Notes: a model not told the origin generated them from the letters alone. Positions 7,872 through 16,505 are shown, counted from the first letter of the stretch. The stretch is 64,000 bases of DNA from Atopobium sp. UBA1382 (GCA_002305805.1 DBQY01000016.1:193694-257693), one strand, 5' to 3'. Translations and numbers: made by a program.

Positions 7872-8776
7872 TGGCCTGCACCCCCCGATTCATCAACATT
7901 GGATTCTGAAGTGCTCGGCCCCATGCCGTCAAGCTCTCCGGGCCAAATGAGCTCATAGTTCGTGTTCTCTATTAGCGGAAGGGTAAGTCCTTCTATTGTC
8001 ATGCGGAGATTTGACTCGGCCGTTTCATAGATTTCACCCTGCCTGTTTATCTCAGAGGTGGCGTCAGCCTTGCAGAGCTGAATAATCTCATTGAGTTCGA
8101 GGCTCGGATTACTGGGCATATAGTCAAAGGAGGACTCATCAATGCTCGGTTCGCTCACGGTTATCTCAGGGATGAGAGGCATGACGGTCATCCTCTCATT
8201 ATCAATTTCAAACTCTATATCACTCATATCAACGCCAGCCCTAACGGTCCCTGAGTAGTAAATTCGCTGTGTCACATTGCCGCCCTCATCGCGCACCTCG
8301 GCGATTCCGTTATAAACGTATCTGGCAGACGAAAGCCTGTCGACACCAATTGCTCTTTCGAGTTGATGGGAGGAAAGATATTCATTGCTGACATCTCCCT
8401 GCAGCGCCCCCGGAAGAAAGAGAACCCCTAGGGTGATGAGTATCGCGAGACCGACTAGTACGATTGGGATGGTCTTTGGAGTGAGGAGGGCGGACAAAAC
8501 GGAGCCGCGTGCCTTGCGCCTCCGTATTTTCTCTTCGTACTTAAGGGTTTTACGGCGCTCGGCCTCAAGCTGACGCTCTGACTCGCTTGCCTTACTTCGA
8601 GCTTCGTATTGCTCGTTGTTTGCCATCGATTGGGACTGTTCCGCATGTCCCGGTATAGGGGTGTGGTAGCGGGACTCGCTGAGCCTACTGCGCCCGCCCC
8701 TCGATCCTCCGGCAAACCGTAGTTGTTCGAGCTCGGATTCTCTATCTTTTTCATCGTGACGCATGCTGTCCTGCAT
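7868..8776 (-). CDS. DUF4230 membrane protein
   Basis: A 302-residue protein with a charged, coiled-coil-prone cytoplasmic region (about 1-105), one membrane helix (about 106-125, TIPIVLVGLAILITLGVLF) and an external DUF4230 domain (about 140-290; YYSGTVRAGVDMSDIEF, PLIPEITVSEPSIDE). The start at 8776 has GGAGG 5 nt upstream; the longer frame from 8920 lacks this. It is the first gene of a two-gene operon with a second DUF4230 protein that is lipidated rather than membrane-spanning. Function unknown; the pair may form an envelope complex (inference). Confidence 0.78.
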   Translation of the reverse strand: MQDSMRHDEKDRESELEQLRFAGGSRGGRSRLSESRYHTPIPGHAEQSQSMANNEQYEARSKASESERQLEAERRKTLKYEEKIRRRKARGSVLSALLTPKTIPIVLVGLAILITLGVLFLPGALQGDVSNEYLSSHQLERAIGVDRLSSARYVYNGIAEVRDEGGNVTQRIYYSGTVRAGVDMSDIEFEIDNERMTVMPLIPEITVSEPSIDESSFDYMPSNPSLELNEIIQLCKADATSEINRQGEIYETAESNLRMTIEGLTLPLIENTNYELIWPGELDGMGPSTSESNVDESGGAGQ

Positions 8777-9328
8777 CAGTTCCTCCGCGATTGGTGGGCA
8801 CGCACGTCGGCAAGTGCGGCTATCGATCAGGCGAAATTGGCTGCTTTCAGATAACGCAATTTTGTCGCTTTCGAAGATTGGATGCCATAACGTTTTCGGT
8901 CGGCGTGCGCCGTCTTCCATTGTTATGGGCTGAGCGACGGCAGTCCCCTGATGCTTCTGGGCTGCTGCAGGTTGATAGCATAAAGAGCGGGAGAAGCGAC
9001 CTGCCGATATATGAGTGTAAATGAGCTGTAGGGATAGAAATGGTCGGACGATTTGCGATCTATGGTTACTGGGCTTGAATGGACACGGATGTTAGTAGCG
9101 AGCTGTCGGGAGTGGGGAGTATGGGTCGCCTGGCCCGACCCCATTTCGTAAGTGCGGATAGCCGCATTACGTGAAACGCCCGTCCTGTCGATTCATTCCG
9201 CTATACGGGAGCGGAGGCATGATTAGCGTATGGGCTAGCCGTCATTTCCCGCCTATTATCTGGGCGCGCACTAACGGGGGCACTTCTTGGCTCGTACGTC
9301 AACCGCGTGGACTGGAAAGGACTTTGGG
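8777..9328. other. Divergent intergenic region with two imperfect hairpins
   Basis: About 550 bp with no convincing gene. Two adjacent hairpins are visible: ATGGGTCG with CGACCCCAT (9121-9144, one extra C), and CGTAA-G-TGCGG with CCGCA-TTACG (9147-9171, loop ATAG, bulged G). They could be a terminator pair, operators or a small structured RNA. AT content is higher than in the flanking core genes. Confidence 0.45.
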
Positions 9329-9718
9329 ATGCTCCGACTAACCGCCAACCCCCTTACTAGCGTGGGTCCCATCAAGCTCGGCGCCGATCGCGAGGCCGTT
9401 CGCGAGGCTGCGGGCCCCGAGTTCGAGGAGTTTAGGAAGTCCCCATCCAGCGATAATACGACCGACGACTACGGCTCGTTCCACGTCTACTACGACGAGA
9501 ACGACACCTGCGTCGCGGTGGAGGTGTTCCCGGAAATCGAGGTCGTGGTCGACGGAGAGGTCGTCTTCCCGACCACCCTGGACAAGGCCGCTGCCGTGAT
9601 TCCCTCGCTCGCGCGCGACGACGACGGGCTGATCTCAACCGAGCAGTCAATCGGTGTCTACGCACCCTACGGCGAGATGGAGAGCATCCTGTTCGGCGTG
9701 CGGGGCTATTACGACTAG
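9329..9718 (+). CDS. Small conserved-looking hypothetical protein
   Basis: A 129-residue soluble protein, not assigned to a named family. Visible features are an N-terminal GPIKLGADREAVRE segment, an acidic middle, a YGSFHVYYDEND strand and a SIGVYAPYGEMES-FGVRGYYD ending, consistent with a small alpha/beta fold. The ATG at 9329 follows GGAAAGGA; the TTG at 9287 would give a longer form. It is followed 90 nt later by the AIM24 gene, possibly in one transcript. Confidence 0.6.
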   Translation: MLRLTANPLTSVGPIKLGADREAVREAAGPEFEEFRKSPSSDNTTDDYGSFHVYYDENDTCVAVEVFPEIEVVVDGEVVFPTTLDKAAAVIPSLARDDDGLISTEQSIGVYAPYGEMESILFGVRGYYD

Positions 9719-9807
9719 GCGTTCTTCTCGCCAACCGCCGAAAAGACGCCCGCCATCCCGTGCGCCTGCCGCACGCTTGCCTCACCCAACCCGACCAAGG
9801 AGGCCCC

Positions 9808-10608
9808 ATGCGCATCTACAACTTCCTCGACAACGACGACGCAAAGACCATCGCGGAGAAGAGCCCCTTCAAGGTGATCGAGTGGCAGCGCGATCTTTCG
9901 GTCCCGTACCTCGGGGCGCAGGCGGCCTACTTTGCCGCCAAGATGGACGTGCGCCGTCGTCAGCTCGTGGCCCAGCTCGACGGTCGCACGGGCGTGACGC
10001 TGCAGGCAGGGGCCATGCAGTGGACGGCGGGCAGCATCCAGGCCACGACGGGCGTCAAGGGCGTTGGGGACTTCTTCGGCAAGGCGCTCCGCGACTCAGT
10101 GACCGGCGAGTCGGCCATCAAGCCGGAGTATATGGGCGAGGGCACCATCGTCTGCGAGCCCACGTATCGCCACATCCTGCTCATGAGTCCGCAGACGGAG
10201 ATGGGCGGGACCATGGTCGTCAACGACGGGCTGTTCATGGCGTGCACCTCGGACATCAAGCACCGCGCCATCATGGTCAAGCGCCCGAGCGCCATAGCCA
10301 CGGGCAACGAGGGCCTGTTCAACCTCGGTCTGGAGGGAGCGGGCGTCGTGGCGCTCGAGTCCCCGGTCCCCGCGAGCGAGCTAGTTACCGTGGACCTCGA
10401 GGGTGACGAGCTCAAGGTGGACGGCAACTTCGCCATCGCCTGGTCCGATGGCCTAAGCTTCTCGGTGGAGCGTAGCGGCAAGTCCTTGGTCGGCTCCGCG
10501 GTCTCGGGCGAGGGGCTGGTCAACGTCTACCGTGGCCGCGGGCGCGTGCTCCTCTCGCCGGTCGCGTCCCTCACGCCCAACCCCGACGCCGGCGCCGGCG
10601 AGGTCTAG
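9808..10608 (+). CDS. AIM24 family protein
   Basis: A 266-residue protein of the AIM24/TIGR00266 class, named after a yeast mitochondrial protein whose biochemical role is unclear. Typical segments are LDGRTGVTLQAGAMQWTAGS (beta-helix-like core), a Gly-rich centre and GEGLVNVYRGRGRVLLSP near the end. The AGGAGG site 6 nt before the ATG at 9808 fixes the start; the frame extends upstream without a ribosome site. No membrane helix or signal peptide is seen. Confidence 0.85.
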   Translation: MRIYNFLDNDDAKTIAEKSPFKVIEWQRDLSVPYLGAQAAYFAAKMDVRRRQLVAQLDGRTGVTLQAGAMQWTAGSIQATTGVKGVGDFFGKALRDSVTGESAIKPEYMGEGTIVCEPTYRHILLMSPQTEMGGTMVVNDGLFMACTSDIKHRAIMVKRPSAIATGNEGLFNLGLEGAGVVALESPVPASELVTVDLEGDELKVDGNFAIAWSDGLSFSVERSGKSLVGSAVSGEGLVNVYRGRGRVLLSPVASLTPNPDAGAGEV

Positions 10609-10749
10609 AAATCTACGTAGGCGAACCGGACAGATGCAGACCGAACGAGAAGGCCGTCTCGTCGGTCTTGTCGACATGCCGTGCAGAAGGCGGCTCTCCA
10701 GGTCGCCACTGGGCTAGACTAAAGCCGCCACTCAACGGAAGGGAGCACC

Positions 10750-11730
10750 ATGAACGAGCTGCAGCCACGACGTGAGGACGGGGTGTGGGCGGCAGGGCCC
10801 GTGACGCCTGGGGTCTACGATGGCGGCGAGCTCGTCTATGAGGAGTCTGCCGGGCTCATCGAGAGCCATCCGGTTGCGCGCTTTGCCCTTATCGGCCTTC
10901 TGATCGTTGCGATTCTGGTCTCGGTCCTGCCGGCGCGCGAGCACTTCTCCGACCCGTCCGCCTACCAGACGACCATCCAGACCCTCGACGAGAAGAAGAC
11001 CAACGTCACCGTCATGATTGCCGTCGCCATGGGCGCCTCCGCCGGTATCACGCTCATCCCCGACGACACCGGCACCCCGATTGCCGACAAGCTCGCCGAC
11101 GTCGCGGGCGACCTTGCCATCGTCCTCGGTGCGCTCTATCTCGAGAAGTACCTGCTCACCATCTTTGGCACGGCGGCGTTTCTCGTCCTCATTCCCGCCG
11201 CCTGTCTGGCGCTGATCGCGTGGCTCGCGCTCTTTGACCGCTGGGCCATTGCTCGGGTCCTCCCCAAGATCGCCGCACGCCTGGCGCTGCTCGGCCTCAT
11301 CCTGGTGATCGCGGTGCCGGTGAGCACCGCCGTCACGCGTCAGATCGACGAGACGTACGGAGACTCCGCCGCCATCATGGCGGACGTGTCCGGCGAGGAG
11401 GTCGACGAGATCGAGGAAGAGGAGTCCGAGAACTTCTTCGACACGATCGCGAGACTCGCGCAGGATGCGTTCGAGGGGCTCACGAGCGTTCCCGAGACGG
11501 TCATGAATCAGGTGAATCGCCTGGTCGAGGGGTTTGCCGTCATGATCGTGACCTCATGCGTGATTCCGATTCTGGTCCTCGCGTTCTTCCTGTGGCTTGC
11601 GAACCTGTTCCTGGGCATCAACATCGAGGTTCCCATGCAACGACTGCGACGTCCTCGAGTGGCGAGGCGTCGTCCGGCAAAGGCACCCGTGAGCTCTGAG
11701 CTGAGCGCAAAGGGGCCCGAGCAAGACTGA
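10750..11730 (+). CDS. Polytopic membrane protein, unknown function
   Basis: A 326-residue protein with hydrophobic segments near 44-62, 86-104, 121-135, 138-160, 175-195 and 258-290, a strongly acidic stretch (EEVDEIEEEESEN, about 216-228) before the last membrane segment, and a basic C-terminal tail. No family recognised. GGAAGGGAG precedes the ATG at 10750. It converges with the next gene 38 bp away. Confidence 0.65.
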   Translation: MNELQPRREDGVWAAGPVTPGVYDGGELVYEESAGLIESHPVARFALIGLLIVAILVSVLPAREHFSDPSAYQTTIQTLDEKKTNVTVMIAVAMGASAGITLIPDDTGTPIADKLADVAGDLAIVLGALYLEKYLLTIFGTAAFLVLIPAACLALIAWLALFDRWAIARVLPKIAARLALLGLILVIAVPVSTAVTRQIDETYGDSAAIMADVSGEEVDEIEEEESENFFDTIARLAQDAFEGLTSVPETVMNQVNRLVEGFAVMIVTSCVIPILVLAFFLWLANLFLGINIEVPMQRLRRPRVARRRPAKAPVSSELSAKGPEQD

Positions 11731-11768
11731 GGCACGAGGGCGGCCCCGGTCGTCCCTCTCGCCGGCCT

Positions 11769-12347
11769 TCAGGCAAATGCGAGTACGTACAGCGCTGCGC
11801 CAAAGCCGGCTATGGACATAGCGGCCATGATGAGCGCGACAAGACTGACGCCCCGGCGCACGATGAAGATCGCGGGTCGCCGTGGGTCAAGGTAGATGGG
11901 CCATGTCCCCGCGGCAGACATCCGCCGCGCCATCCGGGCACCAATGCTCTGGACCGATCTGCCGCGGTAGGAGGTCCCCTGAAACGCGTATGCGCAGACG
12001 GGATAGCGCAGCGTGGTGACCTGACCGGTCGGCACCTCCTCGCAGCCGAGATACTCCGCCTCGACGCTGGCCCGGCAAGCGAAGAGCGCATGAACGTTGT
12101 TGGCGGCGATGCAGGCAAACAGTGAGCCCATGGCAAGAAGGGCGCAGGCGGCAACGCATCTGTCCGACCCCGGCGCAAACGCAGCGAGCGCGAACGCAAG
12201 GGTGAATCCCAGCGCCATGGCAACGATGCCCGCGAAGACGATCGGGGCGTCGCGTCGGTTTCCTCGCCGGGCGATCGCAATGGCCGTCACATCAAAGAAG
12301 AGCGCCACAAAGAAGAGGGCTGCAAGTGCGCCCAGATCAAAGCCCAT
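11769..12347 (-). CDS. Membrane protein, possibly DUF3592-like
   Basis: A 192-residue protein with three N-terminal membrane helices (about 7-28, 34-56, 66-90), a soluble beta-rich segment (about 95-155: RYPVCAYAFQGTSYRGRS, GTWPIYLDPRRP) and a C-terminal helix. The central pattern resembles DUF3592 proteins, in which a small beta domain sits between helices, but the match is not certain. AGGGAG precedes the ATG at 12347. Function unknown. Confidence 0.6.
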   Translation of the reverse strand: MGFDLGALAALFFVALFFDVTAIAIARRGNRRDAPIVFAGIVAMALGFTLAFALAAFAPGSDRCVAACALLAMGSLFACIAANNVHALFACRASVEAEYLGCEEVPTGQVTTLRYPVCAYAFQGTSYRGRSVQSIGARMARRMSAAGTWPIYLDPRRPAIFIVRRGVSLVALIMAAMSIAGFGAALYVLAFA

Positions 12348-12364
12348 GCATACTCCCTTGCCGA

Positions 12365-12396
12365 GGGGCCAAAAGGGGCGCGCCCCTTTTGGCCCC
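12365..12396 (-). terminator. Perfect 32-bp palindrome after the redox-fusion gene
   Basis: GGGGCCAAAAGGGGCG (12365-12380) is followed directly by its exact reverse complement (12381-12396), giving 16-bp arms with no spacer. It lies 8 bp beyond the stop of the minus-strand gene ending at 12404 and upstream of the start at 12347. It can act as a terminator stem, though there is no T-run. Confidence 0.6.
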
Positions 12397-12403
12397 TGAT
12401 TGA

Positions 12404-14983
12404 TTAGCAGGTGGCGCCGCCGGTGACGCTCTTGGCTAAGATGGCCTCCTTGTCGATGGGCGCGGTCAGCAGCCTCTCTTGCACGTAGTCAAAGCCGAGG
12501 CGCGCCACGGTGTCGGCAAAGCGCTCGCCGCTCTCGCCCTCGTCGCGGAAGAAGAGAATCGCTCGCTCCACGAGATCCATGACCTCGTCCTCGCTGGTGA
12601 AGATCTTGTCCAGCGCCTGGCCGTGCGCGACCTTCTTGCCCCAGCGTCCGCCGATGTAGACCTTGTAGCCCGCGAGCCCCTCGGTCACAGCGCCGAACGG
12701 GCATGCGCCCACGCAGCGGCCGCAGTGGTTGCACGCGGATCCGTCGATTGTGATCTTGCCGTCCGGCCCGATCTGCGCGTCGCCCATCGGGCACGCCTTC
12801 ACGACCTGGCAGACCTTGCATGCGCGACACTTCTCGAGGTCGATCTGCGGCACGCGCTGGCCAACGATGCCCAGGTCGTTGAGGTCGGGCTTGACGTACA
12901 TGTTGGGGCAGCCGCCCACGGCAATCTTGAACTTGTGCGGCAGGTCCACGCCGTGATAGCTCACGTAGAAGCGCTCGTGCAGCTTCTCGGAGAGGTCGAA
13001 CGTGTCAATGAGGCCGTACTGGCAGGTGGTGCCCTTGCAGCTCACCACCGGGCGCACCTTTGAGCCGGTGCCGCCGGCGTCCAGGCCGTGGTCCTGCAGG
13101 AAGCCGATGCACGCGTCGATGTTGTCGTACGGCACGCCCTGGATCTCCAACGTGAGGCGCGTGGTCATCGTGACCTCGCCGGAGCCAAAGCGCTCGGCGG
13201 CCTCGGCCACGGCGCGCTGCTCGTCCACCGTGATCTTGCCGTTGCGCGTGATCACGCGGATGTTGAAGATGTCGTCGTAGCGCTTGTCCTGCAGGCAGCC
13301 CAGGCCCTTGAGGCGCTTGACCTCGGCGGCGGGGAGCTTCTTGCCAGCCGGCCGTGGCACGCGAACCTCGTTGAACGTGACGCCGCCCTCGAGCACGCGC
13401 GTCTCCGTGTAGCCTGCAGCCTTGAGGCGATTCTGTGCGAAGTAGCCGCGCTTGCCCTTGGCGCACACCAGCAGGAGCTTCTCGTCCTTCTCGTGACCGG
13501 GCAGTCCGTCCGGCCCGATCTTGGTGAGGTCCACCCACTCCGCGCCTGGAATCGTGGGCGCGGGCAGCACGTCGATGACGTGGTAGTCCGCGGCGGCGCC
13601 GGCGGCGTACTCGGCCGACGTGAAGCTCTCGAGCTCGCCGGCGAGCTTGTTTTCCAGGATGTAGGCCGTTGTGACCAGCGGGTGGATGGCGGTCGAGAAG
13701 GGCGGCGCGTAGGAGAGGTCCATCAGGTCCAGGTCCTCCACACGCGCCTTCTGGTAGAGCGCGCTCACCACGACGTCGGTGACCTTGTCAACGGCGCCGG
13801 CGCCCAAGACCTGCACGCCGAGCAGGCGGTGCGATGCGCGGTCCGCGACGAGCTTCACCATGAAGCTCGAGGAGCCGGGGTAGTAGTGTGCCTTATCGTC
13901 CACAACGGAGACCACGCTCACCGGGTCAAAGCCCGCCTCGCGCGCCGCCGCCTCGGTGAGGCCGGTGCGCCCGCCATTCAGCGTGGGCAGTAGGCGCACC
14001 ACACCAGTGCCGAGCGCGCCGGGGTAGGGCGTCGGCGTGCCCGTGAGCGTGCGGGCGATTGCGCGGCCGGCGATGTTGGCCGTCGAGCCCATGGCGCTCC
14101 ACATCGGCTTGCCGGTGATGGCGTTCGTGACCTCGGCGCAGTCGCCGGCGGCGTATACGTCCGCCAGGTTGGTGGCGCCGAGCTCGTCCACGACCACGCA
14201 GCCGCGGTCGAGCTCCACGCCGGAGTCCTCGAGCCACGCGGTGTTGGGGCGGATGCCAATGGAGAGGATTACGAGATCTGCCGGCAGCGTCCCCGCGCCG
14301 GTCTCCACGCCCTCGACCTTCTCGCCACCCTTGATGCTCACGAGTGGGCACGACGTCATGACGCGCATGCCGGCCGCCTTGAGCTGGCGCTGCGCAAAGC
14401 CGGCCATCTCAGGGTCAAAGACGTTGGGCAGGATTTGCGGCAGCGCGTCAATCACCGTGACGGAGAGACCGCGCGCGAGCAGGTTCTCGGCCACCTCCAG
14501 ACCGATGAAGCCAGCGCCCACGATCACCGCGCGGCGTGCCCCGGCGTCGGCGTAGTCGCGAATGGCCTCGGCGTCGTCGGGTGTTCGCACGGTGAAGACG
14601 CCGGGTAGGTCAGTGCCGGGGATGCTTGCGGGCACGAGTGGCGACGCGCCGGTGGCAATGACCAGCTTGTCATACGTCTCGCCGTGCTCGGAGCCGTCCT
14701 TCTCGCGTACCGTGACCTTGTGTGCGGAGGCGTCGAGCGCCACGGCCTCCACGCCTGTGCGCACCTCCACACCCGTGAGGCCCTCGTAGGCGGCCGGAGT
14801 GTTGACGATGAGCTCGCCGCGCGTCTGGATGTCCCCGCCGATGTAGTAGGGCAGGCCGCAGCCGGCGTAGCTGATGTCCTCGCTCTTTGTCACGACAACG
14901 ACCTCGGCGGACCGGTCGCAGCGCTTGAGCTTGGCCGCGACCTTGGTTCCGGCGGCAACACCGCCGACGATCAGGTACCTCAT
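12404..14983 (-). CDS. CoA-disulfide reductase/rhodanese/sulfite-reductase-like multidomain oxidoreductase
   Basis: An 859-residue fusion. The N-terminal flavoprotein (about 1-450) has the FAD loop GGVAAG (8-13) and active Cys42 in YAGCGLPYY, as in CoA-disulfide reductases. A rhodanese-like domain follows (about 455-560; Cys in LLVCAKGKRGYFA). Next is a nitrite/sulfite-reductase-like region (about 590-735) and two 4Fe-4S ferredoxin motifs (CRACKVCQVVKACP; CNHCGRCVGACP). The putative siroheme-cluster cysteines are degenerate: CKGTTC is CX4C, and GGCPNMY has Tyr where a second Cys usually sits. It probably moves electrons between NAD(P)H, persulfide and an iron-sulfur centre. The ATG at 14983 is preceded by GAGGAGAGG. 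Confidence 0.88.
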   Translation of the reverse strand: MRYLIVGGVAAGTKVAAKLKRCDRSAEVVVVTKSEDISYAGCGLPYYIGGDIQTRGELIVNTPAAYEGLTGVEVRTGVEAVALDASAHKVTVREKDGSEHGETYDKLVIATGASPLVPASIPGTDLPGVFTVRTPDDAEAIRDYADAGARRAVIVGAGFIGLEVAENLLARGLSVTVIDALPQILPNVFDPEMAGFAQRQLKAAGMRVMTSCPLVSIKGGEKVEGVETGAGTLPADLVILSIGIRPNTAWLEDSGVELDRGCVVVDELGATNLADVYAAGDCAEVTNAITGKPMWSAMGSTANIAGRAIARTLTGTPTPYPGALGTGVVRLLPTLNGGRTGLTEAAAREAGFDPVSVVSVVDDKAHYYPGSSSFMVKLVADRASHRLLGVQVLGAGAVDKVTDVVVSALYQKARVEDLDLMDLSYAPPFSTAIHPLVTTAYILENKLAGELESFTSAEYAAGAAADYHVIDVLPAPTIPGAEWVDLTKIGPDGLPGHEKDEKLLLVCAKGKRGYFAQNRLKAAGYTETRVLEGGVTFNEVRVPRPAGKKLPAAEVKRLKGLGCLQDKRYDDIFNIRVITRNGKITVDEQRAVAEAAERFGSGEVTMTTRLTLEIQGVPYDNIDACIGFLQDHGLDAGGTGSKVRPVVSCKGTTCQYGLIDTFDLSEKLHERFYVSYHGVDLPHKFKIAVGGCPNMYVKPDLNDLGIVGQRVPQIDLEKCRACKVCQVVKACPMGDAQIGPDGKITIDGSACNHCGRCVGACPFGAVTEGLAGYKVYIGGRWGKKVAHGQALDKIFTSEDEVMDLVERAILFFRDEGESGERFADTVARLGFDYVQERLLTAPIDKEAILAKSVTGGATC

Positions 14984-15034
14984 GGCGTTCCTCTCCTCGT
15001 GGCGCCCGCATCGGCGCAATTAGTTCCATGGTAG

Positions 15035-15060
15035 ACCCGGGGACCCCGGTTTCCCCGGGT
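15035..15060. promoter_or_regulatory. Inverted repeat in the leader of the redox-fusion gene
   Basis: ACCCGGGGA (15035-15043) and TCCCCGGGT (15052-15060) are 9-bp arms with an 8-nt spacer, about 50 bp upstream of the minus-strand start at 14983. It may be an operator or a leader hairpin. Confidence 0.4.
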
Positions 15061-15139
15061 ATTTGGCGAGAGATGTTGGCAGCTCGGCAGGACACGACGG
15101 ACGCGCGGCCGAGCTCGGTCCGCGCGGCATCCGGCGTCT

Positions 15140-15366
15140 TGCAAAACGGCCGCTTGTGATGAAAAAGCGAGAGAGAGTCTGCAAAACTGTCGCTCGTGAT
15201 GAAGCTTTCGTCGCCTCCTGCGGCAATTAATTCAAGAGATTATATTGCTATCTGGGGTTTTGTCGAGCGGGGGCTCCGGAAGCTCTCAAATAAGATGAAT
15301 CCCTTCATCACGAGCGGTCGTTTTGCAGGCTCTTGGCCTTCGGTTCATCACGAGCGAGCGTATTGC
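15140..15366. repeat. Intergenic inverted-repeat cassette B (nested arms)
   Basis: Two nested inverted-repeat pairs. The outer arms are at 15140-15163 and 15344-15366; the inner arms are at 15180-15204 and 15303-15327 (25 bp, three mismatches). All contain variants of CGCTCGTGATGAA joined to TGCAAAAC. Left-to-left and right-to-right spacings are 40 and 41 bp. The centre (15250-15265) reads ATCTGGGGTTTTGTCG, matching the core of the other cassettes, though these arms differ from the GGTTTGGGT type. It lies between the divergent genes at 14983 and 15452. Confidence 0.8.
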
Positions 15367-15451
15367 GGGGCGCCCACCCTCGGTGCATGTGCGAGAATGG
15401 CGGCGTCAAGCAACGTGGACGCTGCGTGGCGTTCAGCGAGAGGAGATTCCC

Positions 15452-15814
15452 ATGAAGGTTGCAATTCCAACCCTCGGCAAGGGTGGCCTGGACTGCGAGC
15501 GCTCCGGTCACTTTGGCCACTGTGACTGCTTCACCGTCGTCGACGTGGAGGACGGCAAGGTCGGCGCCGTGACCATCATCGATAACCCTCCTCACGAGGA
15601 GGGTGGTTGCATGCGCCCCGTGGCGCTGCTCGCTCAGAACGGCATCGACGCGATCGTGGCCGCAGGTATGGGTATGCGCCCCATGATGGGCTTCGCCCAA
15701 GCCGGCATCACTGTCTACTTTGAGAACCAGACCCCCGGCGTCGGCGACGTCGCGCAGATGGCCGCCGCCGGCACGCTCCCCGTCATGGGCGAGGAGCATG
15801 CCTGCCGCCACTAA
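15452..15814 (+). CDS. NifX/NifB-type dinitrogenase iron-molybdenum cofactor domain protein
   Basis: A 120-residue protein starting MKVAIPT, with SGHFGHCDCF, the ENPPHEEGGC-like segment DNPPHEEGG, and a Gly/Met-rich GMGMRPM loop typical of stand-alone NifX-type domains. These small proteins bind metal clusters or metallocofactor intermediates outside nitrogen fixation; nothing else here suggests nitrogenase. The ATG at 15452 has AGGAG upstream. Its end overlaps the start of the CbiK-like gene, indicating a three-gene operon that diverges from the redox fusion. Confidence 0.85.
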   Translation: MKVAIPTLGKGGLDCERSGHFGHCDCFTVVDVEDGKVGAVTIIDNPPHEEGGCMRPVALLAQNGIDAIVAAGMGMRPMMGFAQAGITVYFENQTPGVGDVAQMAAAGTLPVMGEEHACRH

Positions 15815-16505
15815 CGTGCCCGACGCCCTGGTCATAGCTGGTTGCCTGTCCGGCGAGAGGGACGATGCCGGCGTGGCTGCGCTCGTGGACGAGCTCGCGT
15901 CAGCGGTCGGCGCGGGCACGGTGGTCCGCGCCCGCACGGGAGGCCGTCTAGTGGGGCCGTCGCTATCAGACGTGCTTGCCGGTCTGCGGAGCGGCGGTGC
16001 CCGCCGCGTCCTCGTGGCGACGACGCACGTTGTCAACGGGCGTCTCCAGCAGGAAACTGCGGCCGCCGTGGACGCCGCCGTCCCCGGCTTTGACAAACTC
16101 CGTCTTGCCCCGCCTCTGCTCGCGGGCGAAGCGGACCACGCCGCCGTTGCCGCAGCGCTTGATGAGGCCGTGCCCGCGCTCCCCGGCCGCCGCGTTGCCT
16201 TCGCCGGCCATCGCGGTTCGGAATGCGAGGTCACGTTTTCCCAGCTCGAGCGCGCGTTGATCGAGCGTGGCCGCGGTGACGTCCTTGTGGGACCGCCCGA
16301 CCGTCTGCGCGCCCTTCTCCGGGGGCGCCGCGAGCGCACGATCCTCCTTGCCCCGCTCCTCATGTCGCTCGGTCACCACGCGCGTCACGACGTGCTCGAG
16401 GGTCTCGCCCGGGACCTCTCCGCCCAGACCTGGCCGCACTCGCTCGCGGAACTGTCCGCCATCCGCGCGCTCGTCGTCGCGCATGTGAGAAAGGAACTCT
16501 CATGA
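15798..16505 (+). CDS. Sirohydrochlorin cobaltochelatase-like protein (CbiK-like)
   Basis: A 235-residue protein resembling CbiK, which inserts a divalent metal into sirohydrochlorin. It has an N-terminal strand (ALVIAGCLSG), a central TTHVVNGRLQQE segment that aligns with the metal-binding HV region, FAGHRGSECEVTF where CbiK has a GHGS-type motif, and a C-terminal LAPLLMSLGHHARHD. It is somewhat shorter than classic CbiK (about 260), so activity is uncertain. The start at 15798 overlaps the NifX-like gene and has GAGGAG just upstream. The nearby sulfite-reductase-like fusion makes a siroheme link possible (inference). Confidence 0.65.
   Translation: MPAATNVPDALVIAGCLSGERDDAGVAALVDELASAVGAGTVVRARTGGRLVGPSLSDVLAGLRSGGARRVLVATTHVVNGRLQQETAAAVDAAVPGFDKLRLAPPLLAGEADHAAVAAALDEAVPALPGRRVAFAGHRGSECEVTFSQLERALIERGRGDVLVGPPDRLRALLRGRRERTILLAPLLMSLGHHARHDVLEGLARDLSAQTWPHSLAELSAIRALVVAHVRKELS

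Noticed and set aside
8791..9144. Short open frames in the divergent region upstream of the DUF4230 operon
   Set aside because: No ribosome site, low-complexity composition and no family resemblance.
15452..15814. Nitrogen fixation capability suggested by a NifX-type domain
   Set aside because: No other nif genes are present; stand-alone NifX-like domains are common in anaerobes.
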